Of a DNA stretch of 64,000 nt, positions 1 to 9,579 are shown piece after piece; position 1 is the first letter of the stretch; every line of letters starts with the position of its first letter. The translations under genes were made by a program, and so were the position numbers. The DNA is from Salinimonas iocasae (GTDB lineage Bacteria; Pseudomonadota; Gammaproteobacteria; Enterobacterales; Alteromonadaceae), in contig NZ_CP039852.1 of assembly GCF_006228385.1 (NCBI RefSeq), positions 2,868,001 to 2,932,000 of the forward strand. Direction: 5' to 3'. The notes under the pieces are model-generated. The model had not been told where the DNA came from. It worked only from the letters and a program-made list of their open reading frames with translations, and searched no databases.

Positions 1-1210
1 CTGCGGTAACGCTCAGACCCGTATGAACAACCGGCGCGCCGTTTTCATCAAGCTTTGCCGACCCATCGGCATTGAGCATCTGCACATCAAAAGTTAGCGG
101 TGCGCCCGCCCCATCTACCGATTGAACCGTGATTTTCAAATCGGCATCAGTCACTTCGGTGCCTTTGCCGGGCGTGAAGCGACCCGCCATCGTCAGGCTG
201 TTGTCAGAATTATCAAAGTTCAGACCGGTAAGTTCAGGCAGATTGAATATATCTGTGCCCAATTGCATGTCCATATCCATACCAAGACGATTCTGCTGAT
301 TAACCGCATCGGCCATGGCCACGGCTATTTGCCCGATATCACGCTGCGCCGGGCTTAATACTTCATTGCGAAAACGAAACAGGCCACCCAGGCTGCCTCC
401 CAGCTTACCTTCTGTAATGGGAACGGAGGCCTGAGGCTGATTGTCGACCATATTAAACGCCAGCTGAAGATGTTTATGGCCGGTATCGGCGCCTGTTTTC
501 AGCTCGAATATATTGAAGCCGCCGTTTTCAAGCACCACCGATTCACCGGAGCTTAAATTAACCGCCTTAGTGCCGTTTTTATTTTCCCGAACCTCGATAG
601 ACATCATCTCGGCCAGCTGGTTGATGGCCTTATCACGCTCGTTCAATAAGGTATTGGGCTGATCGTTGCTGGCGCCCTGCATGCTGAGTATTTTCTGGTT
701 CAAATCGCCGATATTCTGAATCAGTTCATTGGCCTGACTGACCTGCGCATCAAACTCAAGATTAAGTTCTTCTTCTTTAGCCAGCAGGTAATCTGAAGAA
801 GTAGACATGCGATGGAGCAAGCCCTGTGCCTCACCTAATACCGACTCGCGCGAGGCCAGATTGGTAGGATCGTCTGCCGCGGTTTGTAACGCAGAGAAAA
901 ACTGGCTAAGGCCGGTGGATAACGCATTCGCCTCACTCGCCAGCAGATTATCGATAGCACTGGTTTTTTGTTTGAACGCTTCAAGTTCGCCCACGGCGGT
1001 TATGTCACGGCGTAACTGGTTTTGGGCAAACGTGTTTATTACGCGCTCGGTGGTCCCCCGACCGGCCCCCTGAGTATTCAGGTTGGTAAAAACAGTCTGT
1101 TCGCGAACGTAGCCTTCAGTGTTGACGTTGGCAATGTTGTTGGAAGTAGTTTGCAGAAGCTTGTTACTGGCATTTACACCGCTGCTGGCAATAGAAAATA
1201 AATCAATCAT
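1..1210 (-). CDS. flgK: Flagellar hook-associated protein FlgK (HAP1), N-terminal part, cut by window edge
   Basis: FlgK forms part of the hook-filament junction outside the cell. The reading frame opens at an ATG ending at 1210 and stays open to the left edge, giving about 403 residues; the C-terminus lies outside. The N-terminus begins MIDLFSIASSGVNASNK and contains the rod/hook-family signature TSNNIANVNTEGY, as in FlgE, FlgF and FlgG. It lies 21 bp downstream of flgJ, as in Vibrio-type polar flagellar clusters. No own promoter is obvious in the short gap, so it may be read with flgJ or from a promoter inside flgJ. Confidence 0.93.
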   Translation of the reverse strand, partial: MIDLFSIASSGVNASNKLLQTTSNNIANVNTEGYVREQTVFTNLNTQGAGRGTTERVINTFAQNQLRRDITAVGELEAFKQKTSAIDNLLASEANALSTGLSQFFSALQTAADDPTNLASRESVLGEAQGLLHRMSTSSDYLLAKEEELNLEFDAQVSQANELIQNIGDLNQKILSMQGASNDQPNTLLNERDKAINQLAEMMSIEVRENKNGTKAVNLSSGESVVLENGGFNIFELKTGADTGHKHLQLAFNMVDNQPQASVPITEGKLGGSLGGLFRFRNEVLSPAQRDIGQIAVAMADAVNQQNRLGMDMDMQLGTDIFNLPELTGLNFDNSDNSLTMAGRFTPGKGTEVTDADLKITVQSVDGAGAPLTFDVQMLNADGSAKLDENGAPVVHTGLSVTA

Positions 1211-1231
1211 TTTAAAAATCCTCTGACCAGC

Positions 1232-2200
1232 TTAAGGCTGAAAGCCATTAAGTGTACTGCCCCGGTAGACTGACATGAGTTTGTCAGCATATGCCGGATC
1301 CGTTGCATAACCCGCTTGCTGTAATGCATTGAAATAGGCCTGACTATCCTGACTCTCAGCCACTGCCTTTTCATAGCGCGGACTGGATTGCAAAAAGCTG
1401 ACATAATCCTGCATCGCTTCATCAATAGAGCCGTAAGCACGAAACGCCGCTTTTTGTTTAGCAGGCATTCCTTTGTCAAATTCCAGCGTGTCCACCACGG
1501 CCTGCTTTCCCTGCCAACCTTTATCCGCTTTAATGCCAAAGAGGTTGTAAGATGGCGTGCCATTACCATCGTGGATCACATACTGCCCCCACCCGGTTTC
1601 AACCGCAGCCTGGGCGATAATTGCTTTAGGATCGCCCCCCAGCTTTTCAGCTGCTTTTTGCGCATGTGGGTACAACGCTTCGATAAATGCTTTCTGGTCA
1701 GCCGCGATTGGCGCTTTATAAGCGGGGGTCACAGGTGGCGGGTTATCAGATACTGATTTGTCGGGTAACACCACATCCTGAGCGCGCTGAACATTATTAA
1801 CCGCTTCGCGGTTAATAGATGATAGATTTCCATCGCCGCGAATGACGCTGGCAGAGGTATAATCAGGATTATTCTGTCCCAGCTGTTTGACAATCAAATC
1901 AGCCAGGCCCATGCCACCGTTTGAACTTAAATCAACAGCAAGTTGCTGGTCGTGCATATCGCGATAGAATTTAACCTGCTGGGAATTAAACGGGCTGTCT
2001 TCATCTGCCATAGCCTCCTGCGCCTTGCGCATGGATTTAAGCATCATCTGCACAAAAATCGCTTCAAATTGTTTGGCCGTCTCCTGCAAAGCGCTTTGAT
2101 CTTCGCCTTTGGCAATCGCCTCACGCAGGTTGTTCAGACTACTTACATCATGAACATTTCGCGCCATTTCCATTTGATTACGGGTGTGCAGCGTATCCAT
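1232..2200 (-). CDS. flgJ: Flagellar rod assembly protein / muramidase FlgJ
   Basis: FlgJ is a periplasmic rod-capping protein with a peptidoglycan hydrolase domain that opens the wall for rod growth. The 322-residue protein has an N-terminal rod-binding domain (about 30-105, with QFEAIFVQMMLKSMRKA), a polar linker, and a C-terminal glucosaminidase domain (about 165-315) with the putative catalytic Glu201 in AAVETGWGQ. This is the two-domain form seen in Vibrio and Salmonella. Its ATG overlaps the stop of flgI, suggesting translational coupling. Confidence 0.96.
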   Translation of the reverse strand: MDTLHTRNQMEMARNVHDVSSLNNLREAIAKGEDQSALQETAKQFEAIFVQMMLKSMRKAQEAMADEDSPFNSQQVKFYRDMHDQQLAVDLSSNGGMGLADLIVKQLGQNNPDYTSASVIRGDGNLSSINREAVNNVQRAQDVVLPDKSVSDNPPPVTPAYKAPIAADQKAFIEALYPHAQKAAEKLGGDPKAIIAQAAVETGWGQYVIHDGNGTPSYNLFGIKADKGWQGKQAVVDTLEFDKGMPAKQKAAFRAYGSIDEAMQDYVSFLQSSPRYEKAVAESQDSQAYFNALQQAGYATDPAYADKLMSVYRGSTLNGFQP

Positions 2201-3312
2201 CAGATCACCACCAGCTCGCCACGCAGTGCGCCAGCCTGACGCAATGCTTCTAAAATTGCCATTAAATCACCCGGCGCGGCGCCTACCTCGTTAACCGCTC
2301 TGACAAGCTGGTCAAGCGTGACGCCCGGCTCGAACTTAAACATTCTGCTGTCAGCTAAATCAACATCAACAATAGATTGTGCTGTAACTGCTGTATTACC
2401 ATCAGCAAAGGCATTGGGCTGAGACACCTGCTGATTTTCAGAGATAGTCACTGTCAGGCCGCCGTGCGTAATGGCTGCAGGCAACAGCCTGACATCCTGG
2501 CCAATAACAATCGTCCCTGTACGGCTATTAATGACCACACGGGCCGGCGCCTCTGCAGCTTCAAATTCGAAATTCTCAAGTACCGCCAGAAATCCCACTC
2601 GCTGTCCGGCGTCCCGGGGAGCTGTAACTTTCACTGAAGCCGCATCCATAGGCGTTGCGATACTGTAACCTTTTTCAGGATCCGCACCCAGACGCTGGTT
2701 GATAGTATCCGCAAGACGTTTCGCTGTCGTAAAATCGGGGTAATGCAAATTCAGCGTGAGTGAGTCGCCGGCAGCAAAACCGCTGGGAACGGCTTGCTCG
2801 ACCAGAGCACCATTAGGAATTCTGCCAACGGTGGGCGTGTTGATTACAATTTTTGAACCGTCGTTGCCCTGCGCGCCGAATCCACTGACGACCAGACTGC
2901 CCTGGGCCACTGCGTAGACCTTACCATCTACACCTTTCAAGAAAGTTTGCAGCAGCGTTCCGCCCTGCAGGCTACTCGCTTCACCCACTGATGAAACGGT
3001 GACATCAATCGTTTGTCCGGGTTTGGTAAAAGCGGGTAATTCAGCGTGTACAGCAACGGCAGCCACATTCTTAATTTTTGGCTTAGTGTTCGGATCCAGA
3101 CTGATACCGAAGTTTGTCAGCATGGTGCGAAAGCTTTGCTCGGTAAAAGGGCTTTGTTCGCCGGTGCCGGGTAATCCCACAACCAGACCATAGCCAATAA
3201 GCTGATTTGAGCGCACGCCCTGAATACTGGCGACATCTTTAATACGCTGCGCTGACGCCTGTGTTGCTACAAGTAACATTACCAGGGCGAAAAATACGTT
3301 TACCGCTTTCAT
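2200..3312 (-). CDS. flgI: Flagellar P-ring protein FlgI
   Basis: FlgI builds the periplasmic P-ring that acts as a bushing for the rod. It has a Sec signal peptide ([21 protein letters not shown]) followed by [20 protein letters not shown], which is typical for the family. The start was placed at the ATG ending at 3312 because AAGGAG lies at the right distance; the in-frame GTG two codons upstream overlaps that ribosome site. Length (about 370 residues) is normal. It sits between flgH and flgJ with almost no spacing. Confidence 0.96.
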   Translation of the reverse strand: MKAVNVFFALVMLLVATQASAQRIKDVASIQGVRSNQLIGYGLVVGLPGTGEQSPFTEQSFRTMLTNFGISLDPNTKPKIKNVAAVAVHAELPAFTKPGQTIDVTVSSVGEASSLQGGTLLQTFLKGVDGKVYAVAQGSLVVSGFGAQGNDGSKIVINTPTVGRIPNGALVEQAVPSGFAAGDSLTLNLHYPDFTTAKRLADTINQRLGADPEKGYSIATPMDAASVKVTAPRDAGQRVGFLAVLENFEFEAAEAPARVVINSRTGTIVIGQDVRLLPAAITHGGLTVTISENQQVSQPNAFADGNTAVTAQSIVDVDLADSRMFKFEPGVTLDQLVRAVNEVGAAPGDLMAILEALRQAGALRGELVVI

Positions 3313-3321
3313 AACCACTCC

Positions 3322-4002
3322 TTAAAACGGCCAGTATTGCGAGGCAAAAAACTGCGTAAGCCAGCCTTTTTCCTGCGCCCGGGCGAAGCTACCGGTACCG
3401 CTATACTGAATTCTGGCATTGGCGACCTTGGTAGAAACAATTTCATTTTCCGGGCTGATATCCGCCGGTCTGATGATGCCGGTTAAACGAATGTACTCGT
3501 CGCCCTGATTCAGGGTCAGCCATTTTTCACCGCGAATCACCAGATTCTGGTTTGGCAGAACATCCACTACCGTTACTGAAATAGCGCCAGAGAGGCTATT
3601 ACGCTGATTCGCCTGAGCATCACCGGCAAATTCATTGGCTGCGTTTACGCCAAGCTGTATGGACTCGCCTCCGATGTTTACTGCGTTACCGCCCAACCCG
3701 ATAATTGGTTGTACATCAACGCCAGTTTCCTTTGACGTTGTCGTCCCGGCAGACTTTGTGGCGTTCGTATTTTCGCGCAATGTTACAGTGATAATGTCAC
3801 CTACCCGACGGGCGGTAACATCTGAATACAGGCTATTTGCCATGTAAGGTTTAAACAGTGCGCCATCTTCGGCAATGTGCTCGCGAGGAATATTAGGCAC
3901 AACCGGCGCAAACGACGGGTCGTTAGCCTGAACCGGAGGCTTAGGAGTACTGTTACACCCCGCCAGAACCAAAACACTGATAACCGCTACGAAAATACGC
4001 AT
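3322..4002 (-). CDS. flgH: Flagellar L-ring lipoprotein FlgH
   Basis: FlgH is the outer-membrane L-ring lipoprotein. The 226-residue protein has a lipoprotein signal peptide with lipobox LAGC (Cys16). The core contains ARRVGDIITVTLRENTNATKSA and the C-terminal VSTKVANARIQYSGTG, both typical of the family. It is embedded in flgFGHIJ with 11 bp to flgG and a few bases to flgI, so it is very likely in the same transcript. Confidence 0.96.
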   Translation of the reverse strand: MRIFVAVISVLVLAGCNSTPKPPVQANDPSFAPVVPNIPREHIAEDGALFKPYMANSLYSDVTARRVGDIITVTLRENTNATKSAGTTTSKETGVDVQPIIGLGGNAVNIGGESIQLGVNAANEFAGDAQANQRNSLSGAISVTVVDVLPNQNLVIRGEKWLTLNQGDEYIRLTGIIRPADISPENEIVSTKVANARIQYSGTGSFARAQEKGWLTQFFASQYWPF

Positions 4003-4013
4003 AAGACTACTCG

Positions 4014-4802
4014 TTATAGCTGTTGAATAACCTGACCAAGCATCTGGTCAACTGATGAAATCACTTTTGAGTTCATCTCATAAAGACGCTGGCTCTCAAT
4101 AAGGTTTACCAGTTCTTCGGTAACATTCACGTTGGAGGTCTCAAGGGTACCCTGAGAAATTGTGCCCAGCCCCTGCAGGCCAGGCACGCCCTGAATCGGC
4201 GCGCCGCTGGAAGCGGTTTCTACAAACAGGTTCTGACCCGTTGGTTGCAGACCAGTAGGGTTGATAAAGTCGGCGACATTAATTTGACCCAGTACCTGTG
4301 GCTCTGCCTGACCACGCATGGATGCAGACACCTCGCCATCCTGTGAAATAGAAATTTGCTGCGCATCTTCAGGCACGGTAATTTCTGGCTGCAAAAGAAA
4401 ACCTGCACCGGCGGTAACGATCTGCCCCTGATCATTTAATGAGAACTGACCATTACGCGTATACGCTATCGACCCGTCGGGTTGCAGAATCTCAAAGTAT
4501 CCGCGGCCCTGGATTGACATGTCTAAAGAGTTTTCTGTGCTCTGGATATTCCCCTGTGTATGCGCTTTTTGCGTCGCCACAACTTTAGAGCCTGAGCCCA
4601 GCATCAGTCCTGAAGGACGCTCTGTATCTGCCGAAGAGCGGCCGCCTGGCTGGTTAATGTTCTGGTACAGCAAGTCTTCAAATACCGCGCGATCTTTCTT
4701 AAAGCCTACTGTTGATGCGTTGGCCAGGTTGTTTGAAACCACCGAAACATCGGTTTGTGCAGCGTCTAGACCTGTCTTACTAATCCACAATGCCGGATGC
4801 AT
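4014..4802 (-). CDS. flgG: Flagellar distal rod protein FlgG
   Basis: FlgG forms the distal rod. The 262-residue protein starts MHPALWISKTGLDAAQTDVSVVSNNLANASTVGFKK, the family N-terminal helix and motif, and ends with NVNVTEELVNLIESQRLYEMNSKVISS, the matching C-terminal helix. These two helices pack into the axial tube. Length is as expected. It is followed by flgH after 11 bp and preceded by flgF after about 50 bp. Confidence 0.97.
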   Translation of the reverse strand: MHPALWISKTGLDAAQTDVSVVSNNLANASTVGFKKDRAVFEDLLYQNINQPGGRSSADTERPSGLMLGSGSKVVATQKAHTQGNIQSTENSLDMSIQGRGYFEILQPDGSIAYTRNGQFSLNDQGQIVTAGAGFLLQPEITVPEDAQQISISQDGEVSASMRGQAEPQVLGQINVADFINPTGLQPTGQNLFVETASSGAPIQGVPGLQGLGTISQGTLETSNVNVTEELVNLIESQRLYEMNSKVISSVDQMLGQVIQQL

Positions 4803-4853
4803 ACTCTACTCCTCAAGCGTTCAGGCGGACTTACCGCCGGCGCGTAATCTTAT

Positions 4854-5597
4854 TTACAGAATTCTTAATAACATGTTGCCGCGGGTTGATAACTCATCCG
4901 CCTTTTTCATCATCTTGACCTGCATTTCGTAGTGTCTTTGCAGGCTAATCATATCGACCATTTCATCGACCGCATTCACGTTCGACCCTTCAACCATGCC
5001 AGCGCGAACCTGCACCTGCGGATCAGCGTTGAGCACCGCTCCGTCTTTGGTATGGAATAAACCATCAGCACCGCGTTGAATACTGTTTAAATCAGGGTTC
5101 ACCAACTTTAATCGCCCGACTTCCTGAGAAACCGTTTCCGGTGCGCCCACTGGACGAACCGAAATAGTGCCGTCAGACGCGATATTGAGATTATCCAGCG
5201 GTACCGGTAAATAAATCGGGCCATTGTCACCCATGGCGATATTGCCATGCATGTCCGTCAAAACTCCGTCAGGCCCCAGCTGGAAGCTCCCGTCGCGCGA
5301 CAATGCTTCTTTACCGTCAGCGCCCTGCATGGCAAACCAGCCGTTGCCCTGAATAGCAACGTCAAGTTCCCGTCCCGTCTGCACCATCGCACCACCTTCG
5401 TAGTTATTTGACGGACTTTCGGTCATTGAAAACACGCGAGTCGGCAAACCTTCGCCGTACGCCGGCATTGCCCTTGCCTGTTCAAGCTGCGCTTTAAAGC
5501 CTGTGGTCTGCGCATTCGCCAGATTATTGGCTCTGACACCAGTGGCCAGAAGGTCTTGTTTGGCGCCGCTTGCAGCGATATACAGAAGTTTATCCAT
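4854..5597 (-). CDS. flgF: Flagellar proximal rod protein FlgF
   Basis: FlgF is a proximal rod subunit. The 247-residue protein has the N-terminal motif ATGVRANNLANAQTTGFK and the C-terminal VNAVDEMVDMISLQRHYEMQVKMMK. It is the first gene after a 129-bp gap that holds the flgE terminator and a sigma-54 promoter, so it appears to start a second flagellar operon, flgFGHIJ(K). Confidence 0.96.
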   Translation of the reverse strand: MDKLLYIAASGAKQDLLATGVRANNLANAQTTGFKAQLEQARAMPAYGEGLPTRVFSMTESPSNNYEGGAMVQTGRELDVAIQGNGWFAMQGADGKEALSRDGSFQLGPDGVLTDMHGNIAMGDNGPIYLPVPLDNLNIASDGTISVRPVGAPETVSQEVGRLKLVNPDLNSIQRGADGLFHTKDGAVLNADPQVQVRAGMVEGSNVNAVDEMVDMISLQRHYEMQVKMMKKADELSTRGNMLLRIL

Positions 5598-5638
5598 GAC
5601 TGACTTTTGACGTTTTTGTGTGTAGTTACCCTTAATCC

Positions 5639-5654
5639 TGCAAGGGTAGTGCCA
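5639..5654 (-). promoter_or_regulatory. Sigma-54 promoter of flgF operon
   Basis: Read on the minus strand, TGGCAC is followed by five bases (TACCC) and TTGCA, an exact match to the -24/-12 sigma-54 consensus. It lies about 42 bp upstream of the flgF start and downstream of the flgE terminator. In polar flagellar systems such promoters are used by RpoN with FlrA/FlrC-type activators; that link is inference here. Confidence 0.85.
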
Positions 5655-5680
5655 AAAGTGAACAATCAGTAGTACAGATA

Positions 5681-5705
5681 ATAAAAGGGCCGCAGAATGC
5701 GGCCC
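5681..5705 (-). terminator. Rho-independent terminator after flgE
   Basis: On the minus strand GGGCCGCA and TGCGGCCC form an 8-bp GC-rich stem with a three-base loop, followed by TTTTAT. It lies about 20 bp after the flgE stop and separates flgBCDE from flgFGHIJ. Confidence 0.85.
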
Positions 5706-5726
5706 CTGAACGGTGTGAGTAATCGG

Positions 5727-7097
5727 TTATCGGATATTCAGAATTGTCTGGTTAAGCTGATTATTGGCTTCCAGTGCTTTTGAGCTTGCCTGGAAGTTAC
5801 GCTGCGCGATAATCAGGTCAATCAGCTCCGTGGTCAGGTTAACGTTGGCCTGTTCCAGTGCCGACGAGTTAATCTCACCGAAGGTTCCGGTGGTAGCCTC
5901 ACCAGCCAGCGCTTCACCGGATTCAATACTTTCTTTCCATTGCGTGCTGCTTTCCTGGGTCAGGCCCTGTTCATTAGCAAAGCGCGCTAAGGCTACCCGA
6001 ACAATAGGTTCGGAAGTACCATTAGAAAATGTTGCCCTTACCAGGCCATCTGCACCGATATCAATCCCTGTCAGACGTCCTACCGGTAACCCATCTTGCT
6101 CTAAAGACGTCACCTCGAATGTGGAAGCAAACTGGGTTGGCTCGTTGGGTGTTGCCTGGTCAGTTCTTAAATTAAAGTCAATAGTAATTTGCTGACTATC
6201 ATCGGAACCATTTAATAGGATACCAGGGCCCAAAGCTTCTGTTTGAATTTTCTGAACAGGATTACCATCTGGTGCATCTAACCCAATAAAGTCTCCTCCA
6301 GCGCTAAACCTCATTCGGGCCGCGGCAACTTCGCTACCGGCAGGACCCACAGCATTAGTTGAAACAGTTGGATCAGCGTTACTACCATCCGAATTGACCA
6401 GGTCGACCATTTCCCCGTCCACCGCTGAAGCGACGTACCACTCGTTACTAGCATTCTGGTCTTTTATATAGTAGTACGTCATAACATGGCTATCTCCCAA
6501 TGAATCATAGACTGTCACTGACGTAGCTGAGTTGTAGGTGAGTGGATCATCTGGGTCGAATAATTCTGGATCTTTACCTGCTTCCGCTGCTGGCAGATTC
6601 ATTCTGATATCCACTTCACTGGTTGCCTGTGGCGAGCCAGAGGAATCTGGAATGCGCACAGGCTGGGTGGTGCTCAGTGCGACTGATGCGCTGGTGCCGT
6701 CTTTATTGACCGGAAAGCCCAACAGGTTGTCACCATTGCTGTTCACCACAAAATTATCTTCGTTCAGCTTGAACTGCCCGGAACGCGTGAAAGAATAGTC
6801 TCTGGAGTTGATTTCAGGAACCGTTGCAAAGAATCCATTTCCGGTAATCGCCAGATCCAGCGCAGTATTGGTAAACTGCAGACTGCCCTGAGAAAACTGC
6901 TGAGCGACCTGTTGTGTCAGTACACCATCACCCACTTTAGTTTTGCCTCCAGCCAGCAGGGATGAGGCATAAACATCGCCAAACTCTGCCCGAGACTCTT
7001 TAAAACCAACTGTATTAACGTTGGCAATGTTATTTGAAGTAACATCCAAATCTTTTTGCGCAGCGGCTACGCCACTCAGAGCTATGTTAAAAGACAT
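5727..7097 (-). CDS. flgE: Flagellar hook protein FlgE
   Basis: FlgE polymerises into the hook. The 456-residue protein has the N-terminal MSFNIALSGVAAAQKDLDVT with SNNIANVNTVGFK and the C-terminal NVNLTTELIDLIIAQRNFQASSK; the middle is the variable surface-exposed D1/D2 region. It follows flgD, whose product caps the growing hook, after 15 bp, and ends at a strong terminator. Confidence 0.97.
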   Translation of the reverse strand: MSFNIALSGVAAAQKDLDVTSNNIANVNTVGFKESRAEFGDVYASSLLAGGKTKVGDGVLTQQVAQQFSQGSLQFTNTALDLAITGNGFFATVPEINSRDYSFTRSGQFKLNEDNFVVNSNGDNLLGFPVNKDGTSASVALSTTQPVRIPDSSGSPQATSEVDIRMNLPAAEAGKDPELFDPDDPLTYNSATSVTVYDSLGDSHVMTYYYIKDQNASNEWYVASAVDGEMVDLVNSDGSNADPTVSTNAVGPAGSEVAAARMRFSAGGDFIGLDAPDGNPVQKIQTEALGPGILLNGSDDSQQITIDFNLRTDQATPNEPTQFASTFEVTSLEQDGLPVGRLTGIDIGADGLVRATFSNGTSEPIVRVALARFANEQGLTQESSTQWKESIESGEALAGEATTGTFGEINSSALEQANVNLTTELIDLIIAQRNFQASSKALEANNQLNQTILNIR

Positions 7098-7112
7098 ATT
7101 TTATTTCTCCTG

Positions 7113-7799
7113 CTAACTACTGATTTGGATGACATCATCCAGTTTGATACTGACATCACCATCCAAATTCAAAATTACGCCCTGACCACTACCGGCCATG
7201 CTTACGCTACCTACATGACGATTCATCGCTGTCGGAATGGCAACCCCCTCGCCCTGAGCCTGGCCAGAAGCACTTACCACATACTGTCCCGGCGGCATTG
7301 GATTACCCTGTTGATCGGTTCCGTCCCAGGCAAACTGAATATTGCCAGCGCCCTGGGTGCCTGCATCAATCGACTTCACCACTTCCCCCTGGGAGTTCTT
7401 GATGGTGATTTTCATATCCTGAACAGTTTCTTCATTGACTACGACGCCGGAAAATCCAGCACCGGCACTGCCCATATAGCCGATGTTGCTTTCAACCAGC
7501 ACGTTCTGACCGATCAGGCTTGATGCCTGTAGTGCCTGGTTGGATGTCATTGATGCGGCAAAATCTTTAAACTTGCTGTTAAGATCGGTAATTCCCTCTG
7601 CCATCGAGAACGATGTCATTTGCGAAACCATCTGATCGTTATCTACTGGTTTGCTGGGATCCTGGTGTGCAAGCTGTTCGGTTAATAATGAGAAAAAATC
7701 TTCCTGAGACAGTTTTTGTTCACTGCCGTCTGCAACTGGCTTTTGCTCTTCCTGCCAGTACAGATCATTAATCAGGCCTTTGTTATCTACTGTATTCAC
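7113..7799 (-). CDS. flgD: Flagellar hook assembly (capping) protein FlgD
   Basis: FlgD is the scaffold that guides FlgE polymerisation and is later discarded. The 228-residue protein shows the family N-terminus with LSQEDFFSLLTEQLAHQDPSKP, then the FlgD Ig-like/tudor region with QFAWDGTDQQGNPMPPGQY. It lies between flgC (23 bp) and flgE (15 bp) in the flgBCDE operon. Confidence 0.96.
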   Translation of the reverse strand: MNTVDNKGLINDLYWQEEQKPVADGSEQKLSQEDFFSLLTEQLAHQDPSKPVDNDQMVSQMTSFSMAEGITDLNSKFKDFAASMTSNQALQASSLIGQNVLVESNIGYMGSAGAGFSGVVVNEETVQDMKITIKNSQGEVVKSIDAGTQGAGNIQFAWDGTDQQGNPMPPGQYVVSASGQAQGEGVAIPTAMNRHVGSVSMAGSGQGVILNLDGDVSIKLDDVIQISS

Positions 7800-7822
7800 G
7801 GTGCTTTTCCTTTACCCTGAAC

Positions 7823-8245
7823 CTACTGGCCCTGACCTAGCTGCAACACCCGGCGGAACAAACGCTTGGTGGTATCAGCTACCTGAACATTGGTTTCATA
7901 GCCTTTAGAGGCAGAAAGCATATTGGCCATCTCTTCAACCACATTCACGTTTGGCTTGTAGATGTAACCATCTTTATCTGCCAGAGGATTATTGGGCGCA
8001 TACTCAACATTGAGTGGTGCATCGCTTTCTACAATTCCTTTAACTTGTACACCGGCCCCCTTGTTTTGATGGTCGGTGGCGCGTTGTAACTCTGCGGCAA
8101 ACACCGGGTGACGCGCTTTGTAGGTTTCACCGTAGCTACTGCTTACTGTGTTTGCATTGGCAATATTGCTGGCGGTGGTGTTGAGTCTGACGTTCTCCGC
8201 TTCCATTCCGGTACTGGAGATGTTCATTACATTAAATAAGCCCAT
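7823..8245 (-). CDS. flgC: Flagellar basal-body rod protein FlgC
   Basis: FlgC is a proximal rod subunit. The 140-residue protein has the N-terminal MNISSTGMEAENVRLNTTASNIANANT and the C-terminal VVEEMANMLSASKGYETNVQV, both conserved in the family. Its ATG directly abuts and overlaps the flgB stop, suggesting translational coupling. Confidence 0.96.
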   Translation of the reverse strand: MGLFNVMNISSTGMEAENVRLNTTASNIANANTVSSSYGETYKARHPVFAAELQRATDHQNKGAGVQVKGIVESDAPLNVEYAPNNPLADKDGYIYKPNVNVVEEMANMLSASKGYETNVQVADTTKRLFRRVLQLGQGQ

Positions 8246-8649
8246 TAGCCATTTCCTCCGCTCAGCGCTTTTTTCATGCCTTTCAATTTACCATCAAGAA
8301 ATTGTAATGAGGCCTGGTAGCGCATGCCGTTCTCAAGAAAAGCATTACGCTCTGCCTGAACTTCCACAGTATTGCCGTCACCGGTATCAGGTTGATTGGG
8401 AACCCGGTACTGTAACTCAAACTGGCTGGCTGTCATTTTTCCGGCGAAGTGTTTATCACTGGTTCGGGTCATGCTGCCCTGTTGATGTTCACGGGCAGAA
8501 GACATCGCTTTATTAAAGTCGATATCTCTGGCCTTATAGCCAGGGGTATTTGCGTTAGCCAGGTTTCCGGCGATGACTTCCATACGATCTTCACGTATGT
8601 TCACAGCGCGCTGGTGAAAGCCGACAAGTTTATCCAGATTTATTGCCAT
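8245..8649 (-). CDS. flgB: Flagellar basal-body rod protein FlgB
   Basis: FlgB is the first rod subunit above the MS ring. It starts MAINLDKLVGFHQRAVNIRED and carries the family signature NLANANTPGYKARDIDF. The ATG ending at 8649 was chosen because GAGGAG lies at good spacing; a GTG three codons upstream overlaps that ribosome site. It is the first gene of flgBCDE, behind a sigma-54 promoter. Confidence 0.95.
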   Translation of the reverse strand: MAINLDKLVGFHQRAVNIREDRMEVIAGNLANANTPGYKARDIDFNKAMSSAREHQQGSMTRTSDKHFAGKMTASQFELQYRVPNQPDTGDGNTVEVQAERNAFLENGMRYQASLQFLDGKLKGMKKALSGGNG

Positions 8650-8680
8650 AAATGACACTCCTCATTTGCACAGAGGGTAG

Positions 8681-8696
8681 TGCAAATGAAGTGCCA
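8681..8696 (-). promoter_or_regulatory. Sigma-54 promoter of flgBCDE operon
   Basis: On the minus strand TGGCAC, five bases (TTCAT) and TTGCA give a consensus -24/-12 element about 32 bp upstream of the flgB start, between cheR and flgB. It suggests RpoN-dependent class II/III control of hook-basal body genes. Confidence 0.87.
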
Positions 8697-8730
8697 AATA
8701 TTTTTTGACACTTTAAATTAGCGCTGGAAA

Positions 8731-9564
8731 TTAACCTTTGCGTTGATAATAGAGGCCTGGCTGGCAACGCTGCATGGTGAAATGCTCACCGGCATTGCCG
8801 ATAGATTCAGAGGCGCCGAGGAAAAGCATGCCGCTGGGCTGCAACTGGGCGGCAATTTGTTGCAGTATTTGTTGTTTAACGGCAGGTGCGAAGTAAATCA
8901 ATACGTTACGACAAAAGACGATGTCGAAGCGCCCTAGCCCGGCATAGGAATGCAACAGGTTGAGTGACCGAAAGGACACCATATTTCGCACATCCTGATT
9001 AATCTGCATCATGCCACTGACATGCGAGCTGAAAAAGCGTTGCCGGCGGTCTGCAGACAGACCCCGCGCCAAAGACAATTCGTCATACATACCAGCCTGA
9101 CATTTCGTCAGCATCGATGAAGATAAATCTGTTGCCACAATTTCGGCGCCATAGGGCAAGGCGCCGGGTTTTTGTCGTTGATACTCGAGCACCGTCATGG
9201 CAATCGAATAGGGTTCCTGTCCTGACGAACAGGCGGCACTCCATATTCTGATACGCCGATTAGCAGATTTCAGCTGAGGCAATATATGAGACTTTAATAA
9301 TTCAAAAGGATAAGTGTCGCGAAACCAGAGTGTTTCGTTTGTTGTCATTGCATCGATAACATCCTGCAACAACAAACGGTCACGGTTATCCAGTACAGCC
9401 CGAATAACATCGTCAAGCTGCTCAAAAGGGTATTTGTAAAGTAGCGGTGAGAGGCGGCTACGAACCAGGTACTGCTTATTTTCTCCTAGTACGATGCCAC
9501 ACTGCTTTTCGAGAAATTCGCTGAATTGCTGATAGCATTTCAGCGATACCTCTTTATTTTTCAA
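8731..9564 (-). CDS. cheR: Chemotaxis protein methyltransferase CheR
   Basis: CheR methylates glutamates of chemoreceptors using S-adenosylmethionine. The 277-residue protein has the N-terminal helical CheR domain (about 1-75) and the SAM-binding domain with IRIWSAACSSGQEPYSIAM, ATDLSSSML and FDIVFCRNVLIYF. It lies 15 bp after cheV and upstream of flgB, the same cheV-cheR-flgB order as in Vibrio. Confidence 0.96.
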   Translation of the reverse strand: MKNKEVSLKCYQQFSEFLEKQCGIVLGENKQYLVRSRLSPLLYKYPFEQLDDVIRAVLDNRDRLLLQDVIDAMTTNETLWFRDTYPFELLKSHILPQLKSANRRIRIWSAACSSGQEPYSIAMTVLEYQRQKPGALPYGAEIVATDLSSSMLTKCQAGMYDELSLARGLSADRRQRFFSSHVSGMMQINQDVRNMVSFRSLNLLHSYAGLGRFDIVFCRNVLIYFAPAVKQQILQQIAAQLQPSGMLFLGASESIGNAGEHFTMQRCQPGLYYQRKG

Positions 9565-9579
9565 GCGAACGTCGCTCCA

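Noticed and set aside
1388..2239. Plus-strand ORFs antisense to flgJ
   Set aside because: They are shadows of a well-supported flgJ frame, with no start signals or family features.
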